From the NCBI RefSeq assembly GCF_020536995.1, contig NC_068355.1, positions 74,498,106-74,562,105 on the forward strand: a stretch of DNA of 64,000 bases. The letters are read 5' to 3'. A program made the position numbers and the translations under genes. The notes beneath the pieces were generated by a model. That model worked only from the letters and a program-made list of their open reading frames with translations, was not told where the DNA came from and made no database searches. Positions 12,247 to 23,875 of the stretch are shown piece by piece (the stretch's first letter is position 1; each line of letters opens with the position of its first letter). Origin of the DNA: Dreissena polymorpha. Lineage: Eukaryota; Mollusca; Bivalvia; Myida; Dreissenidae.

Positions 12247-12650
12247 GAATTATTATTAGCATTGACGACACTATGTCAAAAGATCTGGGAGGAGAAAAAG
12301 TGGTCCAAAGAGTGGACCCAGTCACTGGTCATACCCCTACCGAAAAAAGGGCAACCTCAAGTTGTAAGAGAATTGCCGCACAATTAGTCTAATCAGTAAT
12401 CCAAGCAAAGCCACGCTACGCATGATACTTAATCGATTGAAAAGTAAGGCCGAGGAACTGCTGGCCGAGGAGAAGGTTGGATTCAGACCTGGGCGGAGCA
12501 CGGTGGAACAGATCTTCAACTGCAGAATATTCATTGAAAAACACCTGCAACACCAACGTGACCTCTTCCCAAACTTCATTGACTTTAAGAAAGCTTTCGG
12601 CCGCCTGTGGCATAATGGCCTATGGCATTTAATGAAGAACTTTAAAGTAA
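12247..12650 (+). pseudogene. Truncated LINE (non-LTR retrotransposon) reverse transcriptase
   Basis: Conceptual translation gives WTQSLVIPLPKKG, then after a frame change near 12350 RTISLISNPSKATLRMILNR, then EEKVGFRPGRSTVEQIFNCR, then LFPNFIDFKKAFGRLWH. These are the palm blocks up to and including the first catalytic aspartate (FIDFKKAF) of an RTE/Jockey-like reverse transcriptase. The copy has a frameshift and an in-frame stop near 12350-12365 and ends before the YADD motif. Endonuclease and 3' end are absent, so it is dead. Confidence 0.85.
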
Positions 12651-13340
12651 CATAAATACTCAAACTTGGTACATGAACATGTGTTGAATATATTGTCCCG
12701 CAAAAAAAATTGTATTTTACCAGACCACATCTAGCATTGAAATTTTGGCTATTCCTATAAAGAACATCGATTTTTTATGTGTTAACTTAGTTTTTCGAGA
12801 TATTGAACGAAATATCCGTTGATTTCGAGGGTTTATGGGCTTTAAAGGGATCCCATATTACAGCAGAATCTCGTTTTTCCTTTCATACGATGTATACATT
12901 ATTTAATTTAAAAACGTTATCATCATGTTATCATTTCATTTATTCACATTCAAATTTTGATACAATGAACAATTGTTTACGTTATGTTCCTGTAATTGCT
13001 AATTTTTTTAATTTCCAATTTCCAAGCAATACTTTTAATATTTGACAATATAGTTATATCACTGTCACAATTTGTCAATATTTTATGTTTAAACCCTTAG
13101 TAGTAGGCACATGTCTTTGTCGAAACGCTGAACAAACAATCCAAAATATATTTAATGTTATATTTATTTATTTGTTTGTTTGTCTGTTTCTAGATAAGAA
13201 GTGTTTGGCTTGTTGCTGATATTTTTTTTCCAGGTTTATAATTTATGACTATAAATCCTAAACTGATTAAACGCATGTCTAGTTGTCAAGTACATTTTGT
13301 TCGATGATGTTCTAATAACTCCGTAATTGTATGTCGTGTT
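12651..13340. other. Spacer between the LINE relic and the receptor gene
   Basis: AT-rich with no gene. TTTATT at 13163-13168 gives a minus-strand AATAAA about 175 bp past the receptor stop codon, a plausible polyadenylation signal. Confidence 0.4.
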
Positions 13341-15440
13341 TTATGTATGTGTGTTTGTGCCTCCAGATAAGGAATACACTTGCGTTGCTGATGAATCTCT
13401 TACAGAGGTTATGAACAAAGCTGCGGATTGGATTTTAATCTTAAGTAAACCAAATATTTTATTGGATGTCATGAACGTAAGCGAAACTAACACACCTTGT
13501 AATGTATTGGTTACAACGAAGATATACCACAGCACTGGGTTACTGCTGATGTTGGCAATGATTGCGAATGCCCATGTTAGGCCCATGACTATCGAAAGTT
13601 TAATATGAACCACAAACCAACAAATATGGTTGTTTCTGTCTGTATGTTTTACTTGTCTGCGTGTGCGAATGATATTAATCGTTGTCATAAAAAAGGCAAA
13701 AATATCAAACGATTTCATCAACCCTAACGGCCCCATAAAGAATATTAATAAACCCAGGCTGGAATTAAACCAACAGGCACCTTGACCATATTGGGGCCAA
13801 ATATTGTGAGGGACGAGTTTATTATCACCTAAATCTATCCCTATTGCGATGCTAACAACAATCATAGGGAAAAACCAGGCGTATAAACTGTACATCACAA
13901 ATAGTTTGGTTCTATTCGCACGAGGAGATTGAACTACGAACTGGTTTGAAAATGTCCTCCAGATGTCAAAACTAATGATATTTTTCCAACTGAATGTAGT
14001 TAAAAAGAAAAGGTGTGTGCAAACTCCCATAAAAATGCACAGTGGAGGAATCGATTCCGCGTATGGTGCGACAATAAAACTAAGCTCTGCTAAAAACAGA
14101 CAAATCATCAAACAAAATTGAAGTTTACCCTGCATAGTTAAAAGCTGTTGAAATAACACATATGTCAAAATAGTTAGTGACAAGAAAGAAAGTGAAACGA
14201 TAAGGCCAATAAATGAAATTTTACTTTGAAGATCCTGCCAAGTTATAAAATCCGGCTTAGATTTAGTTATATCCGTTGTTTCTAAACTCGTAATCAAGCA
14301 ACGAAATAAATCCGTACCATTTTTTAATAATGTTGAGTCGTGTAATAATTGTCCTGTAAAATATATAAATATCCACGAATCATTTAGACTTTGGTATTCA
14401 GAAGATTCCAATTTAACATATGCACATTTAGTTTCAGTAATGTTAATATCGATGAAAGTCAGGGGAACACATTGGCGGTGATTTAATACATACTGTGGGG
14501 GACATGTCAAAAATCTGCATTCTCCGATCATGACATCGTATGCCTCGTTCTCTTTGCATTTCAAATGTACGTTTTGCCCTGGTTTATGTCTAAAAAGATT
14601 ATTTAAATCTACGAGCTTTACAAAATTGTAATATTTTGGACTCATAATTAATTCTGTAGGTTGACACGTTATGCTTTCGTCTGCGATATTATTACATAAT
14701 GCACAATATTCATTACGATATGCCGGCCTAGGTAGACCATAATAAACAATGAAGAAGCTTCCATTTTGGCACAGATCGGCCAGATGTGGATCACTTCCTG
14801 GAGGACATTCAGAAACTGGCGGCGCGAGGAGGCATGAACGATACGTAGCATTCATAGCAGGAGGATTAAATTCAAAAGATGTGGGGGAATAACCTTGGTC
14901 TTTAAAGTCATTTAGCAAGTCACCATTCACTGTTGATTGCCAGAACACAAAGTCAAATACGTCGTTACACAAGGCACAATACATGTTTTTATATATGACG
15001 TAAGGTGCGTTTAAATCTGTTACAGGATTTCTCATAATCAAGTCATCGGTGTCACCTTCACAAAAGTTTTTACCATTGATGTCTGCCCACTCACTCTTGC
15101 ACTTTAAAACAACGGGAAATCCTCTATTTTTCGCTAGTAGTAATTGGTTGTTGTAAGATTCGCATGAAAATTGATGTGCAGAAGGTAAGCGATCCGATCT
15201 GTCGTCCATTTGATAATATTTAGTTTCTTCACAACAGTCCCCATGCTCATGACATAAAAAATCACAATAGCAGTTTTGAAAGTCGGATTCGAACTGATCG
15301 CTGTTTCCACATACCCTGCGATTCAAGCATTCCGTACGGCCGTACCATGGAAAGCCCGAGAAATTCAAAGTTGTCTGAAAACGGCTGCAAAACAGAATCA
15401 CAATAAGCCAACAACGTTGCAATATTGCACGTTTGTCCAT
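13341..15440 (-). CDS. Secretin/adhesion-type 7TM receptor with somatomedin-B-like N-terminus, 699 aa, single exon
   Basis: This is an intact frame from ATG (15440) to TAA (13341). Residues 1-27 are a hydrophobic signal peptide. Residues 38-71 form a Cys-rich somatomedin-B-like module (CYCDFLCHEHGDCCEE). Two Cys pairs repeat the motif NMYCALCND/NEYCALCNN (about 152 and 243), as in the long ectodomains of Methuselah-like and mollusc class B-type receptors. Seven membrane spans follow at roughly 408-432, 439-462, 466-491, 511-537, 557-590, 606-632 and 636-662. Family marks are Cys468 before TM3 and Cys556 in the second extracellular loop, MGLTWAF in TM6 and VTNTLQGV in TM7. I see no GPS autoproteolysis motif and no GAIN-like region, so it is probably not self-cleaved. 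The C-tail is short (about 35 residues). It should be a plasma-membrane, G-protein-coupled receptor; the ligand is unknown. The lack of introns over 2.1 kb stands out in an intron-rich window and may mean an old retrocopy or an intronless subfamily. Confidence 0.92.
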   Translation of the reverse strand: MDKRAILQRCWLIVILFCSRFQTTLNFSGFPWYGRTECLNRRVCGNSDQFESDFQNCYCDFLCHEHGDCCEETKYYQMDDRSDRLPSAHQFSCESYNNQLLLAKNRGFPVVLKCKSEWADINGKNFCEGDTDDLIMRNPVTDLNAPYVIYKNMYCALCNDVFDFVFWQSTVNGDLLNDFKDQGYSPTSFEFNPPAMNATYRSCLLAPPVSECPPGSDPHLADLCQNGSFFIVYYGLPRPAYRNEYCALCNNIADESITCQPTELIMSPKYYNFVKLVDLNNLFRHKPGQNVHLKCKENEAYDVMIGECRFLTCPPQYVLNHRQCVPLTFIDINITETKCAYVKLESSEYQSLNDSWIFIYFTGQLLHDSTLLKNGTDLFRCLITSLETTDITKSKPDFITWQDLQSKISFIGLIVSLSFLSLTILTYVLFQQLLTMQGKLQFCLMICLFLAELSFIVAPYAESIPPLCIFMGVCTHLFFLTTFSWKNIISFDIWRTFSNQFVVQSPRANRTKLFVMYSLYAWFFPMIVVSIAIGIDLGDNKLVPHNIWPQYGQGACWFNSSLGLLIFFMGPLGLMKSFDIFAFFMTTINIIRTRRQVKHTDRNNHICWFVVHIKLSIVMGLTWAFAIIANISSNPVLWYIFVVTNTLQGVLVSLTFMTSNKIFGLLKIKIQSAALFITSVRDSSATQVYSLSGGTNTHT

Positions 15441-16456
15441 TTCGCAAATTTGCAGGAATCCGTTAAAAGAACGTTATTGCCAACTTATTGTATAGTACAA
15501 ACTTTTTAGACAGTTGTCACATAGGTGATATAAATGTGTTATGTGTCGACGTAATACACGAAAACATATCGGAAGATAGATCTTAATCTTATAACATGAC
15601 GTTAATTTAAAATAAAAACACTTGTTCAAAAATATTTGGTATCAACATCTGAACGAACAATGTAAATAAAATAAAACATCCGAATCATAAACTTTCTGAT
15701 CTCTATTCCAACCGTAAATTGAAGCGGAATGAATAAATGTGATCGTCTGTTATAACGATACAAAATGATAGTTAAACCCACAAGGGAAATCTCTCTGATG
15801 GTTCTATGCATACCAGATTAACAATAATTAATCAAACTTGTTTACTGCGTTTTGGGAAGGCCAGATATTTTATACATAATACATTATGAAAAACATATTG
15901 CCAATAACAACCTATTAATAGTCCATTACAAATAGAATTGGCGATTATATTGATTTTTTTTTTATTGTGTATGTGTTATTTTTTGTATATTAGGTTTACA
16001 ATATTTTTTTGTAAAAAGAATCGGATAATGAAGTTTAAATCATTAGTTTGGGATAGTGTAAAATAAAATTGAAGCGCGCTTGAAAATAATGTTGTATTTA
16101 TTAAACTGCATTCATATATACAAAGTGGCTACTCATTAACTAACCTGATAACGAGGGAAGCTGTTCGGTGGTTGTTATTGTCTCGTTTTATTATTTGTAA
16201 GCGAAGCTCACAAATAATGCAGACGCAATTTTGCAAATCAGTATGGGCTTAGCTACGGTAGGAACCGTAACCCGCGACAGCCTGTGTGGATAACTCCAGT
16301 AAACTTTAGTAGACGATGAATGCTAAAACCGTCTAGTTTAACCACTGCATCTACCTGTTCTCACTGGTACAGTACATAGAGTGTATTTAACAACTTGCAA
16401 GACAACGTTGGCCAGTCTAGTGTTTATCATTGAAATCTGTACCTATTGTCTGCTTT
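15441..16456. other. Upstream region of the receptor; no gene seen
   Basis: AT-rich, with no recognisable repeat or coding exon. It should contain the receptor promoter, but I find no distinctive core element. Confidence 0.35.
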
Positions 16457-16515
16457 CAGGGAAAACGGGGCTTAATGCATGTCTAATAAGATTAGCCTGT
16501 GCACACTGATTAGCT
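16457..16515 (+). repeat. Palindromic MITE fragment
   Basis: TCAGGGAAAACGGGGCTTAA then TGCATGTCTAATAAGATTAG and CCTGTGCACACTGATTAGCTG. It is a heavily deleted left arm of the palindromic family. Confidence 0.65.
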
Positions 16516-16535
16516 GTATAAATGATTTGGAAAAA

Positions 16536-16707
16536 ACACACACACACATCTCGACCTGTGTTTAAGACACACTCTTTATAAATTTGAATTGGGTGTGATC
16601 ATTTCAAACTTCCGATATAAAAACCTATAACATAATTTCGAAAACTGAGTTGCGTCAAAGATTATACAACAGCGAACAAATTCAGTGCCTTCAGTGCTTT
16701 GATTGTA
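16536..16707 (+). repeat. Dispersed repeat, copy 1 (CATCTCGACCTGTG family)
   Basis: ACACATCTCGACCTGTG, ACACTCTTTATAAATTTGAA, GAAAACTGAGTTGCGTC, ACAGCGAACAAATTCAGTGC and CTTCAGTGCTTTGATT are shared in order with 31591-31825. Confidence 0.75.
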
Positions 16708-17771
16708 TGTAAATTTGTATACTGGTGCCCAACAAAGATTTCTAAAACCATGTCATATGATTAAAACTTCCCGCCCCTCAGGGTGTCCTGCCTTTTATCG
16801 CTAATTAATTTGATTTTGTACATATGATGTTAATAGTTGCTTGCACTCAATGCACTATGAATACCTTTGTGCATATTGTAAGATTAGGAGTTCAATATCA
16901 CCGATTTAATTCCCGACTGTGTTTTTATTGATCGTTCTAATGCGATGAACCCAGGTAAATTACTTTTCCGTGTTTGGTCTGGTAAATGTTTTGCGATTCG
17001 TCGAATTTGTAATCGTGATATTTGAGAGAATAGCTGTGTGCTACGCGTGAGGATTGTAGATCCATAAAACCGGGATGCTTTAATATTGATTTTATTGACC
17101 TCTCCAATGAAGTGACTTGAGTTTTATAAATCCTTTCCTTTTGTTGTATATTTGTGTGTCTTGTTTAACACATTTATTTGTATCTCACTGTATGGCAATG
17201 AGTTTCTTTCCATAAATAAATGGCCACATTCTCCCCTTCCGATTTTAGTCAAGTTTTATTTTGTTTGTATGTCTATTCCTCGTAACACGCAACATCTTAA
17301 AGTTGTCCTTTATTAAGTGTATTCTAGTCATGCCCCTGTTTAAAAAAGGACCATGCCCGCTTCGGGTGTGCAATTGACTTGTATAAAAAAAAATAACCTA
17401 ATAGTTTGTACAAAGCATTCCTTGGGACTCAACTTGTTGACAAAAGTTCACGAGGCCACATGATTTATATTGACATGAATAATAAAATACATTTTAAATA
17501 TATTATAAAACGTCAAATCCCCGAGGCGTGATATTAGGCATGTTAAAACGTATAGAGATCTCCTATTATGTATGTTCAAATTATGCCCTATGATGAAGGC
17601 GTCACATCGTGCAACTACCAGACATTTAGCATAATACAGAATCTCTTTCTTTGAAAGGAACTTGACCGTAACCATTAAGCTTTAAAAAAAATCTTGATCC
17701 AAGTTAAAAACCGAACCCCCAAATCCATATTTACATGTGTACAACACAACTGCAATGGGACATGGTATAAA
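16708..17771. other. Non-coding stretch
   Basis: No gene, RNA or clear repeat boundary is seen. Two ATGCGATGAACCCAGG-like and GACCATGCCCGCTTCGGG-like motifs suggest old repeat debris. Confidence 0.3.
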
Positions 17772-17988
17772 CCCATTTATGCCTAGCGTCTTGAAAAAAG
17801 GCCTTGGCAAACAGCGTAGACCCAGATGAGACGCCGCATGGTGCGGCGTCTCATCTGGGTCTGCGCTATTTGCTTAAAGAAAGAAGAAATATTCTAAATA
17901 TAGAAATAAATATACTAGACGTCCCTAATTTTGGAAATAAATTGATCCAATTTAGAAGGGATGAGAGAGTCCACTAGACATAAATGGG
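17772..17988. repeat. TTAA-flanked MITE (CCCATTTATGCC...), copy 1
   Basis: The terminal inverted repeats are CCCATTTATG / CATAAATGGG-like, with TTAA at the right flank and a mutated TAAA at the left. An internal perfect-looking hairpin (CCCAGATGAGACGCCGCATG / GGTGCGGCGTCTCATCTGGG) follows AACAGCGTAGA. The TTAA target and CCC start fit piggyBac-like non-autonomous elements. A sibling copy is at 34269-34497. Confidence 0.8.
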
Positions 17989-17992
17989 TTAA

Positions 17993-18850
17993 ATACTGGT
18001 CCAAGTTTCGTCACAAGCGGCTGTCCTATAATAGGAAACTAATTCCTTGCCAACATGAATATAGCAAAAGCAATTACCAACGAAGTTTTAAAACAAATTG
18101 TCACAGTGCAAATGATTATTTTTATTCACTTGAATCATTGCGATCATTAAACAAAAAAGCTTTTTCGAGTTTACATAATGCATTAAATTATTTTTAATAA
18201 ATGTACTAAGCATGGCATATACAATATTGAAGTCAAAAACACACGTTTATGTTTGATAACGTTTTTTATTAATGCATAAATGATGTACCAAAATGTCAAT
18301 ATAAGGCCAACAAGTCATTTGTTTGCATTTTCATTACCAACATAACAAATGGAAAGACAGTCATAATTTGTTTCAATTCATACAAAGTTAATTTAGATAA
18401 TTTGATAGCATGTCAATAGTATGATCGCAAAAGTAATATTTATTTTCGAGAATTTTCAAAAAATATATCAAACACGACATTCGATGGTCAAACAAAGTTA
18501 AGAGTAGAGACTCTGTCGGCTCAGTGGTAACAAACAATATCGTTATGCCTTTTGATAAGTCTAGAGATATAAATGTCATTATGTTATAAGAATAATGCGT
18601 GTTATTATTTATTTCTTAAAATGTGTTTATCTGTTCTGAATGAACGTTTCATGCTCACAATATTTTGTGAGCATTTAAATCATCACAGACGCCGAATATC
18701 TTTAAAAAAAGGTCATAATTGTTTGGTCTAATAAAAAGAACGAAATAGACAAAAATAAGTCTTAAACAGCCAACGAAATCCCAGGCATTGCACAAATCGT
18801 TAGTATATGGTAATTTGCCATGTTATTTAAGTTTTTTTGTATACTATTTG
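17993..18850. other. Non-coding, AT-rich
   Basis: Nothing recognisable beyond simple AT-rich sequence. Confidence 0.3.
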
Positions 18851-19012
18851 TGTCGCGTTCTGAGAAAACTGAGAATAATGCCTGTGCGTAAAGTGTCGTC
18901 CCAGATTAGCCTGTGCAGTCTGCAGTGGCTAATCTGGGACGACACTTTCCGCTTTTATGGTATTTTTCGTTTAAAGGAAGTCTCTTCTACACGAAAATCC
19001 AGTTAAGGCGGT
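18851..19012 (+). repeat. Palindromic MITE, rearranged copy
   Basis: TCGCGTTCTGAGAAAACTGA, CTGTGCGTAAAGTGTCGTCC, then an abrupt switch to the complementary arm (GGCTAATCTGGGACGACACT, CGCTTTTATGGTATTTTTCG). The two arms have collapsed into a shorter hairpin. Confidence 0.75.
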
Positions 19013-19674
19013 AATCGCTTACCATTTAGATCAGATACAGTTCGAAAGACAGCTGTTTCTTTTGCAAATAAACAATTACACATATGTTTAATGTGTTCAC
19101 ATAGCGTGGTGATGTTTAATAATTGTTTACTCGAATGTCCCGTTTGGAAAGCTGTTTTTGAAAAAGTGATTTATTAATAATGATTTATTTAACTAGTTTG
19201 AAAGCAAAGATGACATGGTATTATCAATCAATGGGCTGCCATTGTTGGGGTTATTTGTATCATTATTTATAATAAAACTGTGTATAAAAATAGTTGTGGT
19301 ATTTTCTTTATATATTCGAAAGAGAATTGTATTGTCTTACTCCATGGGCTACGTGTCTGAATCTGTCGGACTGAACTATCTCGCTATAGAGCGTATACAA
19401 TACTGTCAATAATTGCAAAAATTGTCGTAAACATACTTTCATGAAAGGTCAATGATGGTATTAAATTACACTTTTTGTGTATTCTCTTAATTGTTTTGTG
19501 TTGCTTTTTTATTTATATGCGTTTTACAGTTCAAGTGTTAAGACCATCGGTAACTGACATTTAATTGGTATATGTATTCTGATGTTAAATAAAAAATGTA
19601 GCACTTTTTCACTATATATGCATTATCTTTTAGGACCGATTGCTATTTTTATTTAGAATACAAGTAATATTTTG
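19013..19674. other. Non-coding spacer before the Harbinger-like element
   Basis: No gene or repeat recognised. Confidence 0.3.
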
Positions 19675-20439
19675 AGTCATTGGCCTAGTATCACGAACGT
19701 TCTCAGGTTTTAAACTCAACTCAGCAGATGAGATTTGAGTTTCCACTCAGCTGAGAACTGAGTATAAAGGGGATCTCACAAACGAACTCAAAACTCATCT
19801 CAGTTGAGATTGACTCAACTTTCCGACTCAACTCAAATATTTATTATTTATTAAAGATGTAAGCGACGTTCTTCAAAAGGAGATTGATTTATAACATTTT
19901 TACGGGAAATAGTGTCAGTTTTCTTTTCGTCAACGAGAGTGAAAATGCCTTGGTCAGATATTTTTTTCTGAAAGCGAAATGCTCTGTCTGAAAAATACAA
20001 AACCATTACGATGATCTGTACGGTCAACTAGACGGGCTCAAACGGCAATACGATGCGAGCTGAAACATGGAAATCTATGCTGACAAATTTGCGAAGATAA
20101 TGAGCTACTGTGTGTGCAAATTATTTTTTTGTCAAGTAAATCATTTAATGTGTTTAACATGTGATAAGGATGACAATGTACAGAAACTCCAAAATAGTTT
20201 GTACAATTTTGTAAAGGAAATATATGACTGAAAGAGTCAGAAGTAAATAAGAAATGTGTGGTTTGCTATTAGTATTATGTAGCCTACGTTTCTTTTGTGT
20301 TACATTTTAGTCATGTTCTAGTGAATGATGGGTTTTGTAATGCCATGCCTGCTATCACATTTACAAAATCAAGATCACTTAACTCAGTTTTTTCATCATT
20401 TTTATAGGTAACTTACATACTTCACTTGTTTTGTTTTAG

Positions 20440-21616
20440 CAACTGGAAGCTTCAAGGCGACAGAACTTTTCAGAAATTATGAAAATGTTTGGGAAAACAA
20501 AACCAAGAGGTATACTTTTCTATAGTGAATAGTTTGTGCGCACAATGTAACAGTTTTTAACTTAATTATTAGCTCGGGCTGTTTTCTGTGAAAACCCAAG
20601 GTATTGTCATAGTCAGCTCGTCATGTTTTCCGCCGTCCGGCGTCCACGGTGCTAAAACCTTAACATATGCTCTAAAATCAAAGTGCTTCCACCTACAACT
20701 TTTAAACTTCATATGTAAATTCACCTTGATGAGTTCTACACGCCACACCCATTTTTGGGTCACTAGGTCAAGGTCACTGTGACCTCTAAAAAAAATATTA
20801 AAAATCTGACAAGCTTCCATTTATTTAATACTGCACCCGCAGCCGAGCGTCGACACCCATTTTGCGGTGCTCTTGGTTTTTAAAGCACTAGTCTGTTTGG
20901 ACTAGTTGCCTTGCAAAATTACTATCCATCAGCACGTTTAACAGGCACATGTCTTGTTGAACACATAAAGCAAATTGAAGATGCTAGAAACTGTACAGAA
21001 CTTTGGTGTTTGATGATAAAACAGCACTATGTTTATATATATGCTAAGGCTATGACTATTTATTAGTATGTCTGGTATATTAAATTGTGGGTTTTGTGGA
21101 TATCTGTAAATATGGAGATACATTATTGCTGCTTTGTTGTTTAAACATAAATAATAAATTATCCAGGGTGTATATGTGTGTGTCTGTGTTTGTTTTAAAT
21201 TCTTTTTCAACATTTATATACTTAATGACGTAATTGGAATGTAGGGCATGAGAGTCACATGCACATGTTAAGTTTAATTTCGTAAGGCTAGTTAAATTTT
21301 ATGATGCAAAAACTTTTAGAACCAAAACCAGCTCATAAAGCATTATAGTCTTATTATTAATGGTTTGTGTCATTTTCAACAACCACACATGCATGATTCA
21401 TGAAATATCTGTATGTTTTGTCTAATACATATCTTTTTGGAATAAATACAATTTAAACTGTTAAATTTATTTACTTGCAGTGCCATGTCAAGCATGAAGA
21501 CACAGCTTCACATAAACCCAGAACAAATGCTATATGAGTCCAGAACCAGAAATGATATTCTTCGGGACATAAACACAAATTTGGATGAAGAACTCTCGCC
21601 TAACTTTTTGCTTTAA
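20440..21616 (+). CDS. Putative transposon accessory protein, 3' exons (unrecognised)
   Basis: Exon 20440-20509 (acceptor TTGTTTTAG, donor GTATAC) joins in phase 2 to exon 21481-21616 (acceptor TTTACTTGCAG), which ends at TAA 21614-21616. The tail reads ATELFRNYENVWENKTK, then SAMSSMKTQLHINPEQMLYE, SRTRNDILRDINTNLDEELS, PNFLL. The charged helical sequence resembles the C-terminal part of the second Harbinger ORF, but I do not recognise a domain. Degenerate coding-like sequence at 20000-20110 (YDDLYGQLDGLKRQYDA) may be an upstream exon with damage. No start codon is assigned. Confidence 0.4.
20570..20880. repeat. Bivalve dispersed repeat (TAGCTCGGGCTGTTTTC...)
   Basis: It starts with AGCTCGGGCTGTTTTCTGTG and ends with CACCCATTTTGCGGTGCTCT TGG. 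It contains GTCACTAGGTCAAGGTCACT, with AGGTCAAGGTCA at 20765-20776, a nuclear-receptor-type half-site pair. I recognise this class from other bivalve sequence; the family name is unknown to me. Confidence 0.65.
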
Positions 21617-21780
21617 AAAAAGAAATATTTCAACGTTCAATTATTTCCAGAAATCTTAATCTGTATTTACTGATATGACATGATGTGTATATTGTACTCT
21701 CTAAATATTATAAATAACTCTTAATAAATATGAATGTTCTTATTGTTTTATTCACTCATGCAATTGCAACTGTTATAAAA

Positions 21781-22664
21781 CAAGAGATGTGTTTGTCAGA
21801 AACACGAGACCCCTATTGCGCTGCTTTGAAATTAAATGTCAATATATAATTTGGCAGGTTTAGAAATTATCTCCCTTTTAAATCATATTACTTCCCTTGG
21901 ATTGTATTTTTAGCTCACCTGAGCACAACGTGCTCATGGTGAGCTTTTGTGATCCCTTTTTGTCCGTCGTCCGTTGTGCGGCGTCAACATTTGCTTTGTT
22001 AACTCTCTAGAGGCCACAATTATTGTCCTATCTTCATGAAATTTGGTCAAAGATTGGTTTCAATGATATCTTGGATGAGTTCGAAAATGGCAACGTTTGC
22101 TTGAAAAATATGGCTGCCAAGGACAAGGCATTTTTCCTTATATGGCTATATATGACTATAGTAAAATCTTGTTAACACTCTAGAGGCCTTATTTATTGTC
22201 TGATCTTCATAAAACTTGGTCAGAAAATTCATCCCAATAATATCTTGGACAAGTTCGAAAATGATGCCGGTTGGTTGAAAAACATGGCCGCCAGGGGGAG
22301 GGGTATTTTTCTTATATGGCTATAGTAAAACCTTGTTAACACTCTAGAGGCCACATTTATTTTCCTAACTTCGTGAAACTTGGTCAGAAGATTTATCCCA
22401 ATAATATCTTGTTATCTCAGTTGAGCGACTTTGGGCTTTTCAGGCCCTCTTGTTTACTTTTGACCTTGAATGATGACCTTGACCTTTCACCACTCAAAAT
22501 GAGCAGCTCCATGAGATACACATGCATGCCAAATATGAAGTTGCTATCTTCAATATTGCAAAAGTTATCAAACTTTAACCAAGGTTAAAGTTTTTGGACA
22601 GAATGACAGACAGACAGGCCAAAAACAATATACCCCCGATCATTCGAGGGGGGGGGAGGGCATA
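21781..22664. repeat. Outer dispersed repeat split by a nested insertion
   Basis: The left part at 21781-21910 (CAAGAGATGTGTTTGTCAGA, AACACGAGACCCCTATTG) and the right part at 22456-22664 (TTTGACCTTGAATGATGACC, CCATGAGATACACATGCATG, GACAGACAGACAGGCCAAAA) form one familiar bivalve repeat once the 545-bp insert between them is set aside. Confidence 0.7.
21911..22455. repeat. Nested repeat (TAGCTCACCTGAGC...) with internal tandem units
   Basis: It begins TAGCTCACCTGAGCACAACG and ends ATCTCAGTTGAGCGAC ... GGCCCTCTTGTTT, inverted-like ends. Internally a ~160-bp unit (CTCTAGAGGCCACA, CTTCATGAAA, TTGGTCA, ATATCTTGGA) is repeated three times from about 22005, 22170 and 22335. Confidence 0.75.
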
Positions 22665-23454
22665 AAAACAACTAAATGTTATAATCATAAATATGTTTAT
22701 AAAATTACTAAACAAATTGCACCAGTCAATAACAGTTTTAACATAAATAATAGTTTTTAGGGTAACTAAAGACTGTATTCTTTAACAAAGCATCATATCA
22801 AGGATGTCTTTCAGTACATGAATTATAACATTTAGCAAATATATGTAATTGTTCATTTACCAAGCTTCTAATATGACAATAATATCCATGTTTATATACT
22901 CTACACTCTCTATAATTTAATAAACATACATTTAAAAGCCTTCATGTTAATTTCACTTTGAAAATTCTCAGTACTGATCTCCAATACCCATTAGAGCCAA
23001 TGGTCAGTTTGTTAAGAAAAATCACTTGAAATCACGTTAATAGGAAGAAGTACCTTCTTTTCTGCAGCTCGGATAATTATGAAGAATATTTAATTACACT
23101 TTCTTTCGCAAACTTATATCCCGTTATTGGATGTTTACTGGAACTAAAGCATGAGGAAGCAAAAACTGATATTTGGGCGTGTAATATAGCTCTTCTTATT
23201 TGGAAAATATAAAATTTACGGCAATATATCACTTTAAATATTTTTATCACATGCCATACCCTGTTCCCCATGTAATATAACCATTACAAATATTTTTATC
23301 TTACACATGTGTTATATAATTTTTAAGCGTTTTCATTGGCTTAGATTTGTGTTTGATTTCCAAACGCATTTTGTTATTTTGCTGAAATCCTGTTGCAACA
23401 TCAAATGACATCACGAAATGTAAACAACATTCGGGATTTATCATTATGTTTGCA
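22665..23454. other. Non-coding stretch inside the Harbinger-like element
   Basis: AT-rich with no recognisable coding or repeat structure. Confidence 0.3.
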
Positions 23455-23606
23455 TAAATATTTATTTGCTCATTTAAAAACATGTGATAAAAAAGATATG
23501 ACACTTGTTGGCATTTCATATAAGGCGAGCTTACTAACACAATTCCTGGACGTGTTTAATAAAATATGGTATGATATGGCAACTCGTGCCAGATCCTATA
23601 TATACC
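23455..23606 (-). repeat. Second palindromic MITE family (GGATCTGGCACG), minus orientation
   Basis: Read on the minus strand: GGATCTGGCACGAGTTGCCA, ATATCATACCATATTTTATT, GTTAGTAAGCTCGCC, then the tail AAATGAGCAAATAAATATTT, as in the copy at 29813-30016. Confidence 0.75.
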
Positions 23607-23624
23607 AATCACTTTACGACATTT

Positions 23625-23875
23625 TCAACTGAACAGTTCGATCAGCTGCTGCCTCTCATTGACTGCTGCTCTCTTTACTGGTGCATTGTTTGTAACCACA
23701 GGATCCATCATGTCCAAAACTTCTACCTCTATCAGCGGAATGAATAATTCAAAGCACAAGTTGAGCAGGCGCATGCAAATTTTTGCTGTTCCACAGCACT
23801 CGTTTAGCTTGGAAAGTCAGGCATCCACCAGTGCAATGCAGGCATCTAAACAAATATCACAAGTCTTTCTTTAAC
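23625..23875 (-). pseudogene. PIF/Harbinger transposase C-terminal fragment
   Basis: The minus-strand translation gives YLFRCLHCTGGCLTFQAKR and then, after a frame change near 23795, CCGTAKICMRLLNLCFELFI, then APVKRAAVNERQQLIELFS and a stop. This order (RFRCLH...GGCLTF...KR..., ..ICMRLxNLC.., R..LI..F) matches the C-terminal block of Harbinger transposases around the third catalytic region. A frameshift and an upstream in-frame stop show it is inactive. Confidence 0.75.
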
